Source: CAYJLC01 sp964370735
GTDB lineage: Bacteria; Bacillota; Clostridia; Oscillospirales; Butyricicoccaceae
DNA: 64,000 bases
Assembly: GCA_964370735.1 (NCBI GenBank)
Contig: CAYJLC010000004.1
Coordinates: 31,342 to 95,341 of the forward strand
Direction: 5' to 3'
The translations under genes were made by a program, and so were the position numbers. Below the pieces are notes generated by a model. The model searched no databases and was not told the DNA's origin. It saw only the letters and a program-made list of their open reading frames with translations. Shown in pieces: positions 16,198 to 26,215 of the stretch (its first letter is position 1; each line of letters begins with the position of its first letter).

Positions 16198-18360
16198 ATG
16201 AATATTTATGTTTCACCAAATGGTGATGATGGAAATAATGGTAGCAGATTATCACCGATTAAGACGATAGAAGAGGCAAAAAATCGTGTTCGTCAGCTTG
16301 AAACAGGAGATATCACCGTTTTGCTTCGTGGTGGCAGATACCAAATTAACGAAACTATTTATTTTGGTATAGAAGACGGCGGAAACGAAAATAAAACAGT
16401 AACTTACAAGGCATTTGTCGATGAAGTTCCATATTTCACATCGGAAATCGATGTTATTGGTTGGGAAAAAGCAGATTTAGAAGAATTCCCTGAAATTTCA
16501 AAAGGAAAAATCTACAAAGCACCATTTCCAAATGGTATCACCGAAGTTAAGACAATGTTTTCAGGAAATACGCGACTAACAAGGGCGCACAGCGAAATGG
16601 TAAATCCTGAAAAAATCCACGAGTACACAAGAATGGACAGCCTAAATGTTGCACTTGAAAGCGAGCGTCCACTACTTAGACGAGTTGATTTTAAGGCTGG
16701 ATTTATCAAAAAACGTCCGAATATGAGTGATATTGAACTTCGTTTTATGCCTGTTCCATGGACGATGAATTTACTTCCTTTGGCTTTAGTTGACGAAGAA
16801 AACAGTGTCGCAACTCTAGCAGTAGAGGCAACAACACCGCTTTCAGGAAAACCAGACGGTATGCGCGTAGAAAACGACCCGATGTATATGACAAAAGAAG
16901 GATTTTTCTGCACAAATTCTCAGAAAAGAGAGATTTATTACTTTGGTGAACCTAAAAATATAAAAACTCCATCGGTTTTATGCTTTTTTGCAATAGAAGG
17001 CGATACAGATTATGAAAAACCTGTTGATACACCTGTAAAAAATCTGCATTTCGAGGGATTAGAGTTCGCGTTCAGTTCAAGATACACGACAAAAGACGGC
17101 TACAAAGGCACAGGAATTCAGCACGACTGGGAGATGTTTGACACCAGAAATTCTGTAATTCGTTTTAGAGGCGCCGAAGACTGCTCGCTTACAAATTGTC
17201 ACATTCATAGCACATCAAACACTGCAATAAGACTCGATTTACATTGCAAAAACATATTAATTAAGAACAATTTAATCGATGACATTGGAAATATGGGCAT
17301 CCTTTTATGTGGTTATGGACCTGGCACAAAAGACGTTAACAAAAACAATATTATAACAAATAATATAATAACTAGGTGTGGCGAAGAAATTTGGCATGGT
17401 CATGCGATTTTCTTGTGGCAAAGTGGTGAAAATTTAGTATCACACAATAAAATTCATCACTCAGCACGAAAAGGAATCGGACTTTGTGGCGTGAGAATTA
17501 CAATTCTAAAACGTCCAGACCATAAATTTGATGAGGCATCTAAAACTATTCGTTGGAATGAAATCGAAATCACTGATGAGAATGACGATTTTGCAAACTA
17601 TACGAAGTATTTACATTGTAGAAATAATATTATAGAGAAAAACAATGTTTATAAAGTTATCGAAAAAATAGGTGATGGTTCGGCTATAAATGTTTCAGGT
17701 GCTGGCACAGGAAACAACATTCGAGAGAATTATATTCACCATATTTCTACATATTTTTCGAGTAGCGTGCTTAGAACTGATGATTGGCAAAGTGATACAA
17801 TTTTTGAACGAAATGTTATTTATAAATCGAATATTTCAGGTATTACACGCAAAAATTACACTCATATTATTAATAATTTCATCATTGATGTTAGTGCTAA
17901 AAATGGATATATTCGATTTGCATCTTATCCAAACGAGAAGGCAAATTACGGCTCTAAAATAAAAAACAACATTTACTTTGACACCGAAGATGAAATGAAA
18001 GTTTTCGGAAAAGGATATCTTGTGTCAGAGGGTGCGACTTTACCAGAAAATTGCGAAATTAGTAATAATATTATGTTTTGCAAGGAAAACAACGGCTGTT
18101 TGAACGAGCATTTTTCTGAAGTAAGTGAAGTCGGTAGCAAAATTTGCGACCCACTTTTCAAAGATATAGAAAATGAAGATTTTACTTTTTGCGAAAATTC
18201 ACCAGCAATTTCTATGGGTATTTCCGAAATCGACGTAAAAAACACTGGAATTACGTCTGAATTTCCGAAAAGACTTCTCGATTTAGAATATGAAGGCTCG
18301 CTTGATGATGAATATGACAGAGGAAAAAATCCAAATAAAACACAATACAACTGGTGGTAA
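16198..18360 (+). CDS. Right-handed parallel beta-helix protein, putative cytoplasmic polysaccharide lyase/hydrolase
   Basis: A 720-residue protein beginning IYVSPNGDDGNNG, the DUF1565/pectate-lyase-like opening, followed by repeated N-x-I and N-N-x-I turns (NNLIDDIGNMGILL, NNIITRCGEE, NIIEKNNVYK) that mark a right-handed beta-helix. Proteins of this shape are lyases or glycoside hydrolases acting on acidic polysaccharides. There is no signal peptide with the ATG at 16198 (AAAGGAGAAAGT in front), and no hydrophobic start in the short upstream extension, so it probably works in the cytoplasm on imported oligosaccharides. The sulfatase gene follows after 9 bases. The catalytic class and sugar specificity cannot be assigned by eye. 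Confidence 0.82.
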   Translation: MNIYVSPNGDDGNNGSRLSPIKTIEEAKNRVRQLETGDITVLLRGGRYQINETIYFGIEDGGNENKTVTYKAFVDEVPYFTSEIDVIGWEKADLEEFPEISKGKIYKAPFPNGITEVKTMFSGNTRLTRAHSEMVNPEKIHEYTRMDSLNVALESERPLLRRVDFKAGFIKKRPNMSDIELRFMPVPWTMNLLPLALVDEENSVATLAVEATTPLSGKPDGMRVENDPMYMTKEGFFCTNSQKREIYYFGEPKNIKTPSVLCFFAIEGDTDYEKPVDTPVKNLHFEGLEFAFSSRYTTKDGYKGTGIQHDWEMFDTRNSVIRFRGAEDCSLTNCHIHSTSNTAIRLDLHCKNILIKNNLIDDIGNMGILLCGYGPGTKDVNKNNIITNNIITRCGEEIWHGHAIFLWQSGENLVSHNKIHHSARKGIGLCGVRITILKRPDHKFDEASKTIRWNEIEITDENDDFANYTKYLHCRNNIIEKNNVYKVIEKIGDGSAINVSGAGTGNNIRENYIHHISTYFSSSVLRTDDWQSDTIFERNVIYKSNISGITRKNYTHIINNFIIDVSAKNGYIRFASYPNEKANYGSKIKNNIYFDTEDEMKVFGKGYLVSEGATLPENCEISNNIMFCKENNGCLNEHFSEVSEVGSKICDPLFKDIENEDFTFCENSPAISMGISEIDVKNTGITSEFPKRLLDLEYEGSLDDEYDRGKNPNKTQYNWW

Positions 18361-18369
18361 GGAGAGTTT

Positions 18370-19752
18370 ATGAAAAAACCTAATATAGTATTTTTACTTA
18401 CAGATGACCAACGATTTGACACAATTAATGCACTGGGAAATCCTGATATTATCACGCCAAATATGGATTTTTTAGTTGAAAACGGCACAAGTTTTACAAA
18501 TGCACATATTCCAGGTGGAACTTCTGGTGCAATTTGTATGCCTAGTCGTGCGATGATTAACACAGGGCGTACGCTATTTAATCTCGAGGGTGAAGGACAA
18601 AATATCCCAAAAGAACATAAAACTATCGGAGAAATACTTAAAGAAAACGGATATTACACATTCGGCACAGGAAAATGGCACAATGGACCTCCATCGTTTA
18701 CAAGAAGTTTTGATTTTGGCGATAATATTTTCTTCGGTGGAATGTGGGATCACTGGAATGTACCGACAAATTATTATGACCCAACAGGCGAATATGACAA
18801 CGTGATAAATTTCGTGGCAAATTCTGCTGGAAGTAATAAAGTCACAAAAGTTCACTGCGATAAATTCAATGCAGGCGTACATTCTAGCGAACTTTTGACG
18901 CAAACTACGGTTGACTTTATCGAAAGAAGACGTGACGACAAGCCGTTTTTTGTGTATACTGCATACCTTGCACCACACGACCCACGCACAATGCCAGAAG
19001 AATACAAAAATATGTATAATATCGACGACATAAAGCTACCACCGAATTTTACCCACGACCCATTTGACTTTGGTGTTCGCAATATTCGCGACGAAGTTCT
19101 CGCATCTTATCCACGAGATGAGAGAACTATTAAAGAGCAAATAGCTGAATATTACGGTATGATTACCCATCTTGACCACGAAATTGGCAAGGTTATCGAT
19201 GCTGTACGTCGCAAAGGTGAACTTGATAATACAATTTTCATTTTGGCAGGTGACAATGGCCTTGCAATGGGTTGCCATGGACTTATGGGCAAACAAAATC
19301 ATTACGAGCATAGTATCAGAATTCCACTTGTGATGTGTGGTGCTAATCTTCCGAAAAACAAAAAAATTGATAATTTCGTTTATTTAATGGATATTTTTCC
19401 TACGATTTGTGATATTTTAGATGTAGAAATCCCAAGTTCTGTTGAAGGAAAGTCTTTTTATAAGATGTTTTCTGATGATGCATACAAAACTCGTGAAAAC
19501 TTGTATTTTGTGTATAATGACTTAATTCGTTCAGTTAAAAATGAACGCTATAAACTTATCGAATATCGTAATTTTATCACAAAAACAGAACTTTTCGACC
19601 ATCAAAATGACTCTTGTGAAATGAATGATTTATCGAAAAACCCAGAGTATTCTGATGCGAAAAACGAGCTTTCAGAGCTTTTGCAAAAATATAAAACCGA
19701 GTGGAACGATGAAAATCATCATTTGGGCAAAAAGTATTGGAATGCTTTTTAA
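18370..19752 (+). CDS. Sulfatase, formylglycine-dependent S1 family, without signal peptide
   Basis: A 460-residue type I sulfatase that removes sulfate esters, here probably from carbohydrate. The metal-binding TDDQ lies at residues 11-14 and the activation motif C56-M-P-S-R60 carries the cysteine converted to formylglycine. A later metal/active-site region is ILAGDNGLAMGCHGLMGKQN. The protein starts MKKPNIVFLL with no leader, so it acts inside the cell. The cysteine-type motif needs an anaerobic sulfatase-maturating radical-SAM enzyme, and none is in this window. Together with the preceding beta-helix protein it suggests import and intracellular desulfation of sulfated oligosaccharides. Confidence 0.93.
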   Translation: MKKPNIVFLLTDDQRFDTINALGNPDIITPNMDFLVENGTSFTNAHIPGGTSGAICMPSRAMINTGRTLFNLEGEGQNIPKEHKTIGEILKENGYYTFGTGKWHNGPPSFTRSFDFGDNIFFGGMWDHWNVPTNYYDPTGEYDNVINFVANSAGSNKVTKVHCDKFNAGVHSSELLTQTTVDFIERRRDDKPFFVYTAYLAPHDPRTMPEEYKNMYNIDDIKLPPNFTHDPFDFGVRNIRDEVLASYPRDERTIKEQIAEYYGMITHLDHEIGKVIDAVRRKGELDNTIFILAGDNGLAMGCHGLMGKQNHYEHSIRIPLVMCGANLPKNKKIDNFVYLMDIFPTICDILDVEIPSSVEGKSFYKMFSDDAYKTRENLYFVYNDLIRSVKNERYKLIEYRNFITKTELFDHQNDSCEMNDLSKNPEYSDAKNELSELLQKYKTEWNDENHHLGKKYWNAF

Positions 19753-19764
19753 AATAAAACTATT

Positions 19765-19791
19765 AAAAGAGCTGTTTTTACAGCTTTTTTA
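19765..19791 (+). terminator. Terminator between the sulfatase and giant S-layer protein genes
   Basis: AAGAGCTGT-tttt-ACAGCTTTTTT lies 13 bases after the sulfatase stop and just 17 bases before the next ATG, so the giant gene may depend on read-through past it or on a promoter within the sulfatase gene. Confidence 0.75.
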
Positions 19792-19807
19792 AATAAAGGA
19801 GAGAAAA

Positions 19808-22800
19808 ATGTTTAAAAAAATAACAAGTTTAATTCTTGCTACTTCTGTAATATTATCGCTTTCACCAAATATTTTTGCGACAAATACTGATGATTTAAGC
19901 GATATTTTTGTATCAAAAAACGGAAGTGATAGTGCAAATGGCTCGATTGAAACTCCATTTGCAACACTCGAAAAAGCACTTAACACTGCAAAAAACACAG
20001 GACAAGATGTTTATATAAGAGGTGGCACTTATTACGAAAATATTCAAATTTCCGACGTTCATAACATTGAAATTTCAAATTATAACGGAGAAAAAGTAAC
20101 TTTTAACGGCACAACTGCAATTGAAAATAACTGGATAGCCACAACAAACGAAGAAGTTCCATCTTTTGTGCGTGAAAATGTTTATGAAACGACAGTTAAT
20201 GAAGATATTTGGCAACTTTTTAAAGAAGATGAAACATTAGTTACTGCGAGATTTCCAAACGGTAGCTTTGATTATGAAGATGGAATTGGCTATATTTTCA
20301 ACTTAAAAGAAACAACAAGGCATTTAAGCCAAGCAAAAGACGAGAATGGTGAGTTTTTATCAGAATTTGGGCATTTTTATGACGAAAATCCGTCTTCAAC
20401 AGCCACAAATAACGGTGATTATGATGAAGGCAACGATGTTTCTTATGACTCTGCACGAACGCATCTAAATGAAGTTGGAATTGATGAATTGTCTTATAGC
20501 CTTGAGGGCGCAAACGTGGTTTTACACATGGGTTCGTGGCTTTCTTGGGCAAATGTTGTTACAGAACACGAAATTTATGCTGATAATTTTAAATTTAGCA
20601 AAGATTTCTCTGGTTCTGGCACTGCAATGAATAATAATGCGATTTTATGGGGCGGTGGAGAAAATGGTACAGGTAACGCTACTTGGAACGCAAAAAATTT
20701 AAATGGCGGACAAGGGTATTACTTCTTTGAAGGCCTACAATGTATCGACCACGAAAACGAGTGGTATTATGATAAAGATACAGGAAAAGTTTATGTTTAT
20801 AGCGAAAATGGTGCTCCAGCAGGCAATTATTTTGGAAAAACACAGACTTATTACTTAGAAATGAGCAATTCTTCAAATGTTACTATTAATGGGATTGACT
20901 GCTTTGCGACAACTCTTTCGGTAACAGACAGCACAAATATAACGCTTGAAAATTCGAATTTTTTATACCCAAGTTATAATAAATTAGTGCTTGACGAGTA
21001 CACAAGACCAGAAGTGACAAAATTTTGGAACTCAAATAGTACAGCCGACGCAAATAATACGGTTAGAAATTGTAAATTTGAGTATATGGACGGCCCTGCA
21101 CTTGAAATGAACGGTAAATATAATGTTATTGACAATAATTTGATGCACCACATAGACTATACGACACTTGGTACAGGTGCTGAAGGAACTATAAATGTTG
21201 CGAGTGCTGATTTTGCAAAAATTACTCGAAATACAATCCATACTGCGGGTAATTCCGAGGGGATTCGTGCAGGAAAAAGCGCCGAAATTATGTATAACGA
21301 TTTGTCAAATATGAGCTTGCTTCAACACGACGGTTCGCTTATTAACATCGGGGCTAGCGTGCAAAATGGCGTTCAAATCAGGTATAATTGGGTGCACGAC
21401 GCACCAAAATCGAGCATACGTTTTGACACTGCTGGAATGGGAAATGCCGATACTGTTCAGTATGATGAAAACGGCACAATGGCGTATAATGTCACTTGGA
21501 ATGTCGGTCAAATGAAAATTAAAGGCGAAAATCATTATATCGTAGGAAATACTGCTTTGACATCAAATGCAGCGCATAAAATTGGGATTTCTGTATTATA
21601 TGACCCTCCGATGGGTGGATTTAACGAAAAAACGCTCACTTTTAACAATGCAGGCATACTTTCAGGGCATTTTGGTGTACCAACTGATATTCCTAGCGTA
21701 ACACAAGGTGGAAACTTTAACGGAAGTGTTGAAAGTTTGCTTGTCGACCCTGAAAATCTAGATTTTAGACCAAAATCTGACTTGCTTATAAATAATGGTA
21801 CGACAAATTTTGATGCATCAAATGAGTTTGGCGAAAATCCAATGGAATTTTTTAAATCAGGGCAAAACAGTGTTAGTATCGGCGCTTATGAATATGGCGA
21901 TGAAAACTATATGATTGCTGGATTTAAGGATGAAAAAGCATCTGTTCCAATTCCGAAAGACAACGGCACGAAAGCAGATACTGAGTTTGACTTAATGTGG
22001 CTTTCTGCCTATAATTCGACGGATAATAGAGTATATTTCGGAACAAATCCTGAAAATTTACAGGTGAAATCTACACAAACTAACAATATTTGTAGTTTTA
22101 CAGCCGAAGATGAGCTTGAACTGAATCAAACTTACTATTGGAGAGTTGATTCTTTTGTAGATGGAAAATGGATTACTGGCGATGTTTGGAGCTTTGAAAC
22201 TATCCCAAATATTGCAAATGTTTCTTCTATAAGTCAGCTTGAAAATGCGCTTTTGGACAACAGTATCGACGTAATTAATGTAACATCTGATATTACTTCA
22301 AATGTTGATATTTCTCGCACAGAAAGCGTTGAAATAAACCTAAATTCAAGCGCGATTACAGGAAATGTTAGCATAAATTCGGACGCCTATGCTGTCACTA
22401 TCAATGGCGACAGAGGCATTATCGGAGATATTTCGATAAATTCGCCTAAATCGACTGTTAACATAAACACACCGGTTACAGGCGATGTAAATATTGCAAA
22501 TGTGTTTAGTTTCTTTAATTCTTCGACTGCAAATGCTGTAAATGTTAACGGAAAAGGGAATATTCAAAGTGAAAATCCGATTTTCATTAACACGACAGAG
22601 CGTATCGATTTAGTCGGTGATATTGGCGATGTGATATTTGGTGAATTCAGCGGAGTTTATCCATTTACTAAGGCTATTGTATATCAAATTGACACGATTA
22701 CTGGCTTAGATGAGCAAATTACCGACAAATATAATGGAATTCAATTAGAAATTCTTCCGAAATCAATAGATATTCCTGTTACACTTGATAAAACATTCGA

Positions 22801-25207
22801 GAAACTGACAATTTCTAGACCGTCTACTGTTAATGGTGGAAATATTTCAAGAGTGGATATTAAAGCGGATGGAAATATTAATTCTTCTGTCGAAACTACT
22901 AATATTTTGACAAAAGATATTGAATTTACAAATCAAGGAACAATCGATATTTTAAACAGTGGCGTTAATTTTGCTATTGAAAATTTAGGTACAATAAATC
23001 AAATTAATCTTACAGCTAACAACCTTATTATTACAGTTTTAGGGGAAAATGTGCCGATTTTCTACACAAATCTCGACCCTGCTACAATTAAAATTGTAGA
23101 TGAAAATGGTGATGAAATTATTGGTGCTAAGGTGTATAAAGTGCTTTCTGCTCCACAAAATCTTGTAGGATTGGCACCAACTTCGCAAGGTGGAAAGGGT
23201 AAAATTTCTGGCATTACGACTGAGATGGAATTTTCGAGTGATAATGGCGAAACATACACAAAAATCACTGATACTGACATGGGGTTTGATGTTGGAGAAT
23301 ATCTTGTGAGATTTGCTGAAACAGAGCATAATCTTTCTAGCGAAGCGACTTTAGTTACAATTGGCGAGTTTAATCAGCTTTTATATGATGAAATTTTAGC
23401 AGAAATGCAAAAATATTATGATAATGCCACTATTCCAAACACAGTTTTAAAGGGCGAAGATGTACAAGATTATGTTATTTTATTAGATGATGGTGCATCT
23501 GCAAGCAATGAAATTTCAAAAAATCCAAGCACAGTGTCAAATGACCTATTGACAGTTAAAAATGGCAAATTAACGCTAACTGACATAGTTCTAAAGGACG
23601 CAATGGACAATACACTTGATGTTTCGATTACTTTTGAAAAAAATGGTATGATTTTGACAAAAAATGTAAATGTCACTATCGAAAAGAGCGAAAAAGGTCT
23701 TATTGATATTACAAATGAGCAGATAAATACGATTTCAGGCTTAAATTCGGAGGTTCTAGACAACGAAATCATAATTACAGGTGAAAGCAATGTCCCACAA
23801 ATAAAAACCGAGCTATATCTTCCGACAGGAATTACAGCAAGACTTGCTACAAATGTAGCGCTTCAAGCGAATACGAAGTGGACGATTGACGGAACACTTT
23901 ATATAGACAAAATGATGAACGACAAGTCTAAAACAGAAAATTTTGGAACAAATGGACAGCTGATTTTTGCTAGTGAAACTTCTTCATATAGAGTGATAGA
24001 CAAAACTGCAATCGGAGAATATCAAGGTAGTTTAGGTGTTTTAACACTTGACGACAGTTCGGAAATCATTCTTTCTTCGGACAAACAAACGATTACAATT
24101 TCTAAAGGCACTGTTAAAATTCCTGCTGGAAAAACATTAACTTTAGGTGATGTTTCTGACTTTAATAGTACAGAAATTGATAAAGGAAATCTAACCATTA
24201 AAAATTTAGTTATAAATGATGATGCGAGCATTAAAGTTAATGGTACGTTCGATTATAACGGAAGAAATTTCACAGGTAATGGAACGATTTTAGTTGGTAA
24301 TGGCACAATTATAGGAGAAGTTGAAACTCTTTCGCTTTCATCTGTAATTGAAAAACAAAGTGGGAATATTAATTATTCTAGCACAGATAGCCTAACAATT
24401 AGTATCACAGAAAAATCATTAAGTTCAGGTGATGTTTTCAAATTAAATGCTCAAACAAAACCAAATAACGATGAAGTTATATGGAGTTCTAGCGATGAAA
24501 ATGTAGCTACTGTTGATGAAAATGGAAGTGTCACAGCTATTTCAAGTGGTTTTGCGATAATAACTGCAAAAAAAGCTCACAATAGTGAAAAATACGCTAC
24601 TTGTTATATAGAGGTAATAGGTTCGAGCGTTAGACCACGTCCGAATGATGATGATTTGGTAGAAAATAATCAAAATATTGAAATTGAAGAAACAGAAACA
24701 CCATTAACAGATGGTGAGAAATTAAAATTCACAGATATTTCAGAGCACTGGGCGAAAAATGCTATCGAATATGTGGTTGAAAACGAGCTTATGAACGGAA
24801 TTTCTGAAACAGAATTTGCTCCAAACTTAGAAATGTCAAGAGCGATGATTTGGACAGTTTTATATCGTTTAGATGGAAATACTGACGAAACAGGCGATAT
24901 TTGGTATGAAAAAGCTATGGCTTGGGCTGTGGAAAACGAAATCTCTGACGGAACAAATCCGATGGATAGTATCACTCGTGAACAACTTATTACGATGCTT
25001 TGGAGAGATGCTGGCGAACCAGTTTCTGAGTATGATTTATCAGGGTATACTGATTTAAGTGATGTTAATGATTATGCAAAAGTTGCGTTTGCTTGGGCAG
25101 TAGAAAATGGATATATTTCAGGTAAAGCTGAAACTTTACTTGCACCAAAAGACACAGCAACAAGAGCAGAAGTTGCAACAATTTTAACAAGAATTCTAGA
25201 TAAATAG
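19808..25207 (+). CDS. Giant secreted beta-helix protein with Ig-like and S-layer homology domains
   Basis: A 1,799-residue surface protein. A signal peptide (residues 1-25, cleavage after IFAT or nearby) is followed by a DUF1565-type opening (IFVSKNGSDSANGS) and a right-handed beta-helix to about residue 620. A fibronectin-III-like stretch near 690-740 (TYYWRVDS) and a long region of short N-rich beta repeats (SNVDIS, GNVSINS, GDISINS, GDVNIAN) follow. A bacterial Ig-like domain of Big_2 type lies near 1525-1590 (VIWSSSDENVATVDENGSVT). Three S-layer homology domains occupy roughly 1630-1799. The N-terminal domain is related to the intracellular beta-helix protein at 16198. It is probably a cell-wall-anchored polysaccharide-degrading or binding enzyme; catalysis is inferred, not shown. 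Confidence 0.88.
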   Translation: MFKKITSLILATSVILSLSPNIFATNTDDLSDIFVSKNGSDSANGSIETPFATLEKALNTAKNTGQDVYIRGGTYYENIQISDVHNIEISNYNGEKVTFNGTTAIENNWIATTNEEVPSFVRENVYETTVNEDIWQLFKEDETLVTARFPNGSFDYEDGIGYIFNLKETTRHLSQAKDENGEFLSEFGHFYDENPSSTATNNGDYDEGNDVSYDSARTHLNEVGIDELSYSLEGANVVLHMGSWLSWANVVTEHEIYADNFKFSKDFSGSGTAMNNNAILWGGGENGTGNATWNAKNLNGGQGYYFFEGLQCIDHENEWYYDKDTGKVYVYSENGAPAGNYFGKTQTYYLEMSNSSNVTINGIDCFATTLSVTDSTNITLENSNFLYPSYNKLVLDEYTRPEVTKFWNSNSTADANNTVRNCKFEYMDGPALEMNGKYNVIDNNLMHHIDYTTLGTGAEGTINVASADFAKITRNTIHTAGNSEGIRAGKSAEIMYNDLSNMSLLQHDGSLINIGASVQNGVQIRYNWVHDAPKSSIRFDTAGMGNADTVQYDENGTMAYNVTWNVGQMKIKGENHYIVGNTALTSNAAHKIGISVLYDPPMGGFNEKTLTFNNAGILSGHFGVPTDIPSVTQGGNFNGSVESLLVDPENLDFRPKSDLLINNGTTNFDASNEFGENPMEFFKSGQNSVSIGAYEYGDENYMIAGFKDEKASVPIPKDNGTKADTEFDLMWLSAYNSTDNRVYFGTNPENLQVKSTQTNNICSFTAEDELELNQTYYWRVDSFVDGKWITGDVWSFETIPNIANVSSISQLENALLDNSIDVINVTSDITSNVDISRTESVEINLNSSAITGNVSINSDAYAVTINGDRGIIGDISINSPKSTVNINTPVTGDVNIANVFSFFNSSTANAVNVNGKGNIQSENPIFINTTERIDLVGDIGDVIFGEFSGVYPFTKAIVYQIDTITGLDEQITDKYNGIQLEILPKSIDIPVTLDKTFEKLTISRPSTVNGGNISRVDIKADGNINSSVETTNILTKDIEFTNQGTIDILNSGVNFAIENLGTINQINLTANNLIITVLGENVPIFYTNLDPATIKIVDENGDEIIGAKVYKVLSAPQNLVGLAPTSQGGKGKISGITTEMEFSSDNGETYTKITDTDMGFDVGEYLVRFAETEHNLSSEATLVTIGEFNQLLYDEILAEMQKYYDNATIPNTVLKGEDVQDYVILLDDGASASNEISKNPSTVSNDLLTVKNGKLTLTDIVLKDAMDNTLDVSITFEKNGMILTKNVNVTIEKSEKGLIDITNEQINTISGLNSEVLDNEIIITGESNVPQIKTELYLPTGITARLATNVALQANTKWTIDGTLYIDKMMNDKSKTENFGTNGQLIFASETSSYRVIDKTAIGEYQGSLGVLTLDDSSEIILSSDKQTITISKGTVKIPAGKTLTLGDVSDFNSTEIDKGNLTIKNLVINDDASIKVNGTFDYNGRNFTGNGTILVGNGTIIGEVETLSLSSVIEKQSGNINYSSTDSLTISITEKSLSSGDVFKLNAQTKPNNDEVIWSSSDENVATVDENGSVTAISSGFAIITAKKAHNSEKYATCYIEVIGSSVRPRPNDDDLVENNQNIEIEETETPLTDGEKLKFTDISEHWAKNAIEYVVENELMNGISETEFAPNLEMSRAMIWTVLYRLDGNTDETGDIWYEKAMAWAVENEISDGTNPMDSITREQLITMLWRDAGEPVSEYDLSGYTDLSDVNDYAKVAFAWAVENGYISGKAETLLAPKDTATRAEVATILTRILDK

Positions 25208-25215
25208 AAATTGAA

Positions 25216-25247
25216 AAAAACGATAGTTTTAAAGACTATCGTTTTTT
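25216..25247 (+). terminator. Terminator of the S-layer protein gene
   Basis: AAAACGATAGT-tttaaag-ACTATCGTTTT followed by TTT; an 11-bp stem 9 bases after the stop. Confidence 0.93.
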
Positions 25248-25266
25248 TATGACTAGGAAATATAAC

Positions 25267-25322
25267 CGCCTGACGTGGGTGCATTTGTGAAATTTTTTCT
25301 AGTATACCACTTTTTTGACATG
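25267..25322 (+). repeat. CCTGACGTG-type repeat with conserved tail
   Basis: CGCCTGACGTGGGTGCATTT, then a tail resembling AATTTTTTCTA...ACTTTTTTGACA. The same order recurs at 52112-52162. Confidence 0.6.
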
Positions 25323-25325
25323 CAA

Positions 25326-25352
25326 AGACGGATATCTAAGAGATATCCGTCT
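25326..25352 (-). terminator. Terminator of the YtrA-like ABC operon
   Basis: A perfect 12-bp stem AGACGGATATCT/AGATATCCGTCT with a 3-base loop lies 39 bases beyond the permease stop on the minus strand. The following T-run is short (TTTGC), so efficiency is uncertain. Confidence 0.65.
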
Positions 25353-25390
25353 GAAAAGTGAAATTTTAAATGCGTCAAATTGTTTATTAG

Positions 25391-26215
25391 TTATTCTAAA
25401 TTCAATTTTTTGCTAAAGATATACACAGTAGAAATATAATAACCAATAGAAAGAATTAAGAAGACGATACCAATTATAATATACTGCATATTAATAATGC
25501 TCCAAATTTCTGCATCTGTTGCGTAATTAATATTATTTGACCCTGCAAACATAAATACAAAAGTAATAACAGAAGTTATAGATTGAATTACAGTATAAAC
25601 TATAAAAAATGTTAAAATAGACGCCACAATTTTATTTTTAAATAAACTTCCGACAGCTATTGAGAAATAAAACATTAAAACTGAGTAGAAAACAGAAACT
25701 ACTGAGATAAAGATATAGCTTCCGATAAGTCCTTGCATACCATTTTCTTCAATAAGCAATGGTAATTCATACATAAATGCACGATAAAATTCGCCCATAC
25801 TTATTTCATTAATTTGTTCGAATAAAATAATGTTAAAACAGATAATTCCTGTAATAATATACACAAGATATGAAACAACATTAAGTGTAACTGCTGTAAT
25901 AAGTTTAGAAAGCACTAGAGAATTTGCAGTTACAGGCAGTGAATGCATAAGATAGCCTTCATTTGAAACTAAATTTCTGTAAAATCTATAAACTGGGAAG
26001 ATGTAAACCGCGGTGCTCACTACAAATAACCCAAGTAGTAGAATAAATGGTGAAAGTGCTGTATAAAACATCACGATATCATTATCAGGGAAAAATTCGT
26101 ATAACATACGCAAAACACTAGTTAAACTAACTGTTATAACTATAACAAGCGCAAATACAGGCAAAAATACCTTAAACATATCACGAAATTCGTATTTTAA
26201 TAATTTTCCTAACAT
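25391..26215 (-). CDS. ABC-2 type transporter permease
   Basis: A 274-residue integral membrane protein with about six hydrophobic segments (for example FLPVFALVIVITVSLTSVL and IIIGIVFLILSIGYYI). It is the membrane half of an ABC-2 type transporter, the partner of the ATPase gene it overlaps by 7 bases. The operon order GntR regulator-ATPase-permease matches YtrA-type loci of Firmicutes, which respond to cell-wall-active compounds or act in export. The substrate is unknown. Confidence 0.85.
   Translation of the reverse strand: MLGKLLKYEFRDMFKVFLPVFALVIVITVSLTSVLRMLYEFFPDNDIVMFYTALSPFILLLGLFVVSTAVYIFPVYRFYRNLVSNEGYLMHSLPVTANSLVLSKLITAVTLNVVSYLVYIITGIICFNIILFEQINEISMGEFYRAFMYELPLLIEENGMQGLIGSYIFISVVSVFYSVLMFYFSIAVGSLFKNKIVASILTFFIVYTVIQSITSVITFVFMFAGSNNINYATDAEIWSIINMQYIIIGIVFLILSIGYYISTVYIFSKKLNLE

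Noticed and set aside
17973..18563. Long minus-strand frame of 196 codons over the beta-helix and sulfatase genes
   Set aside because: It is antisense to two well-supported genes, spans their junction, and its translation shows only biased composition.
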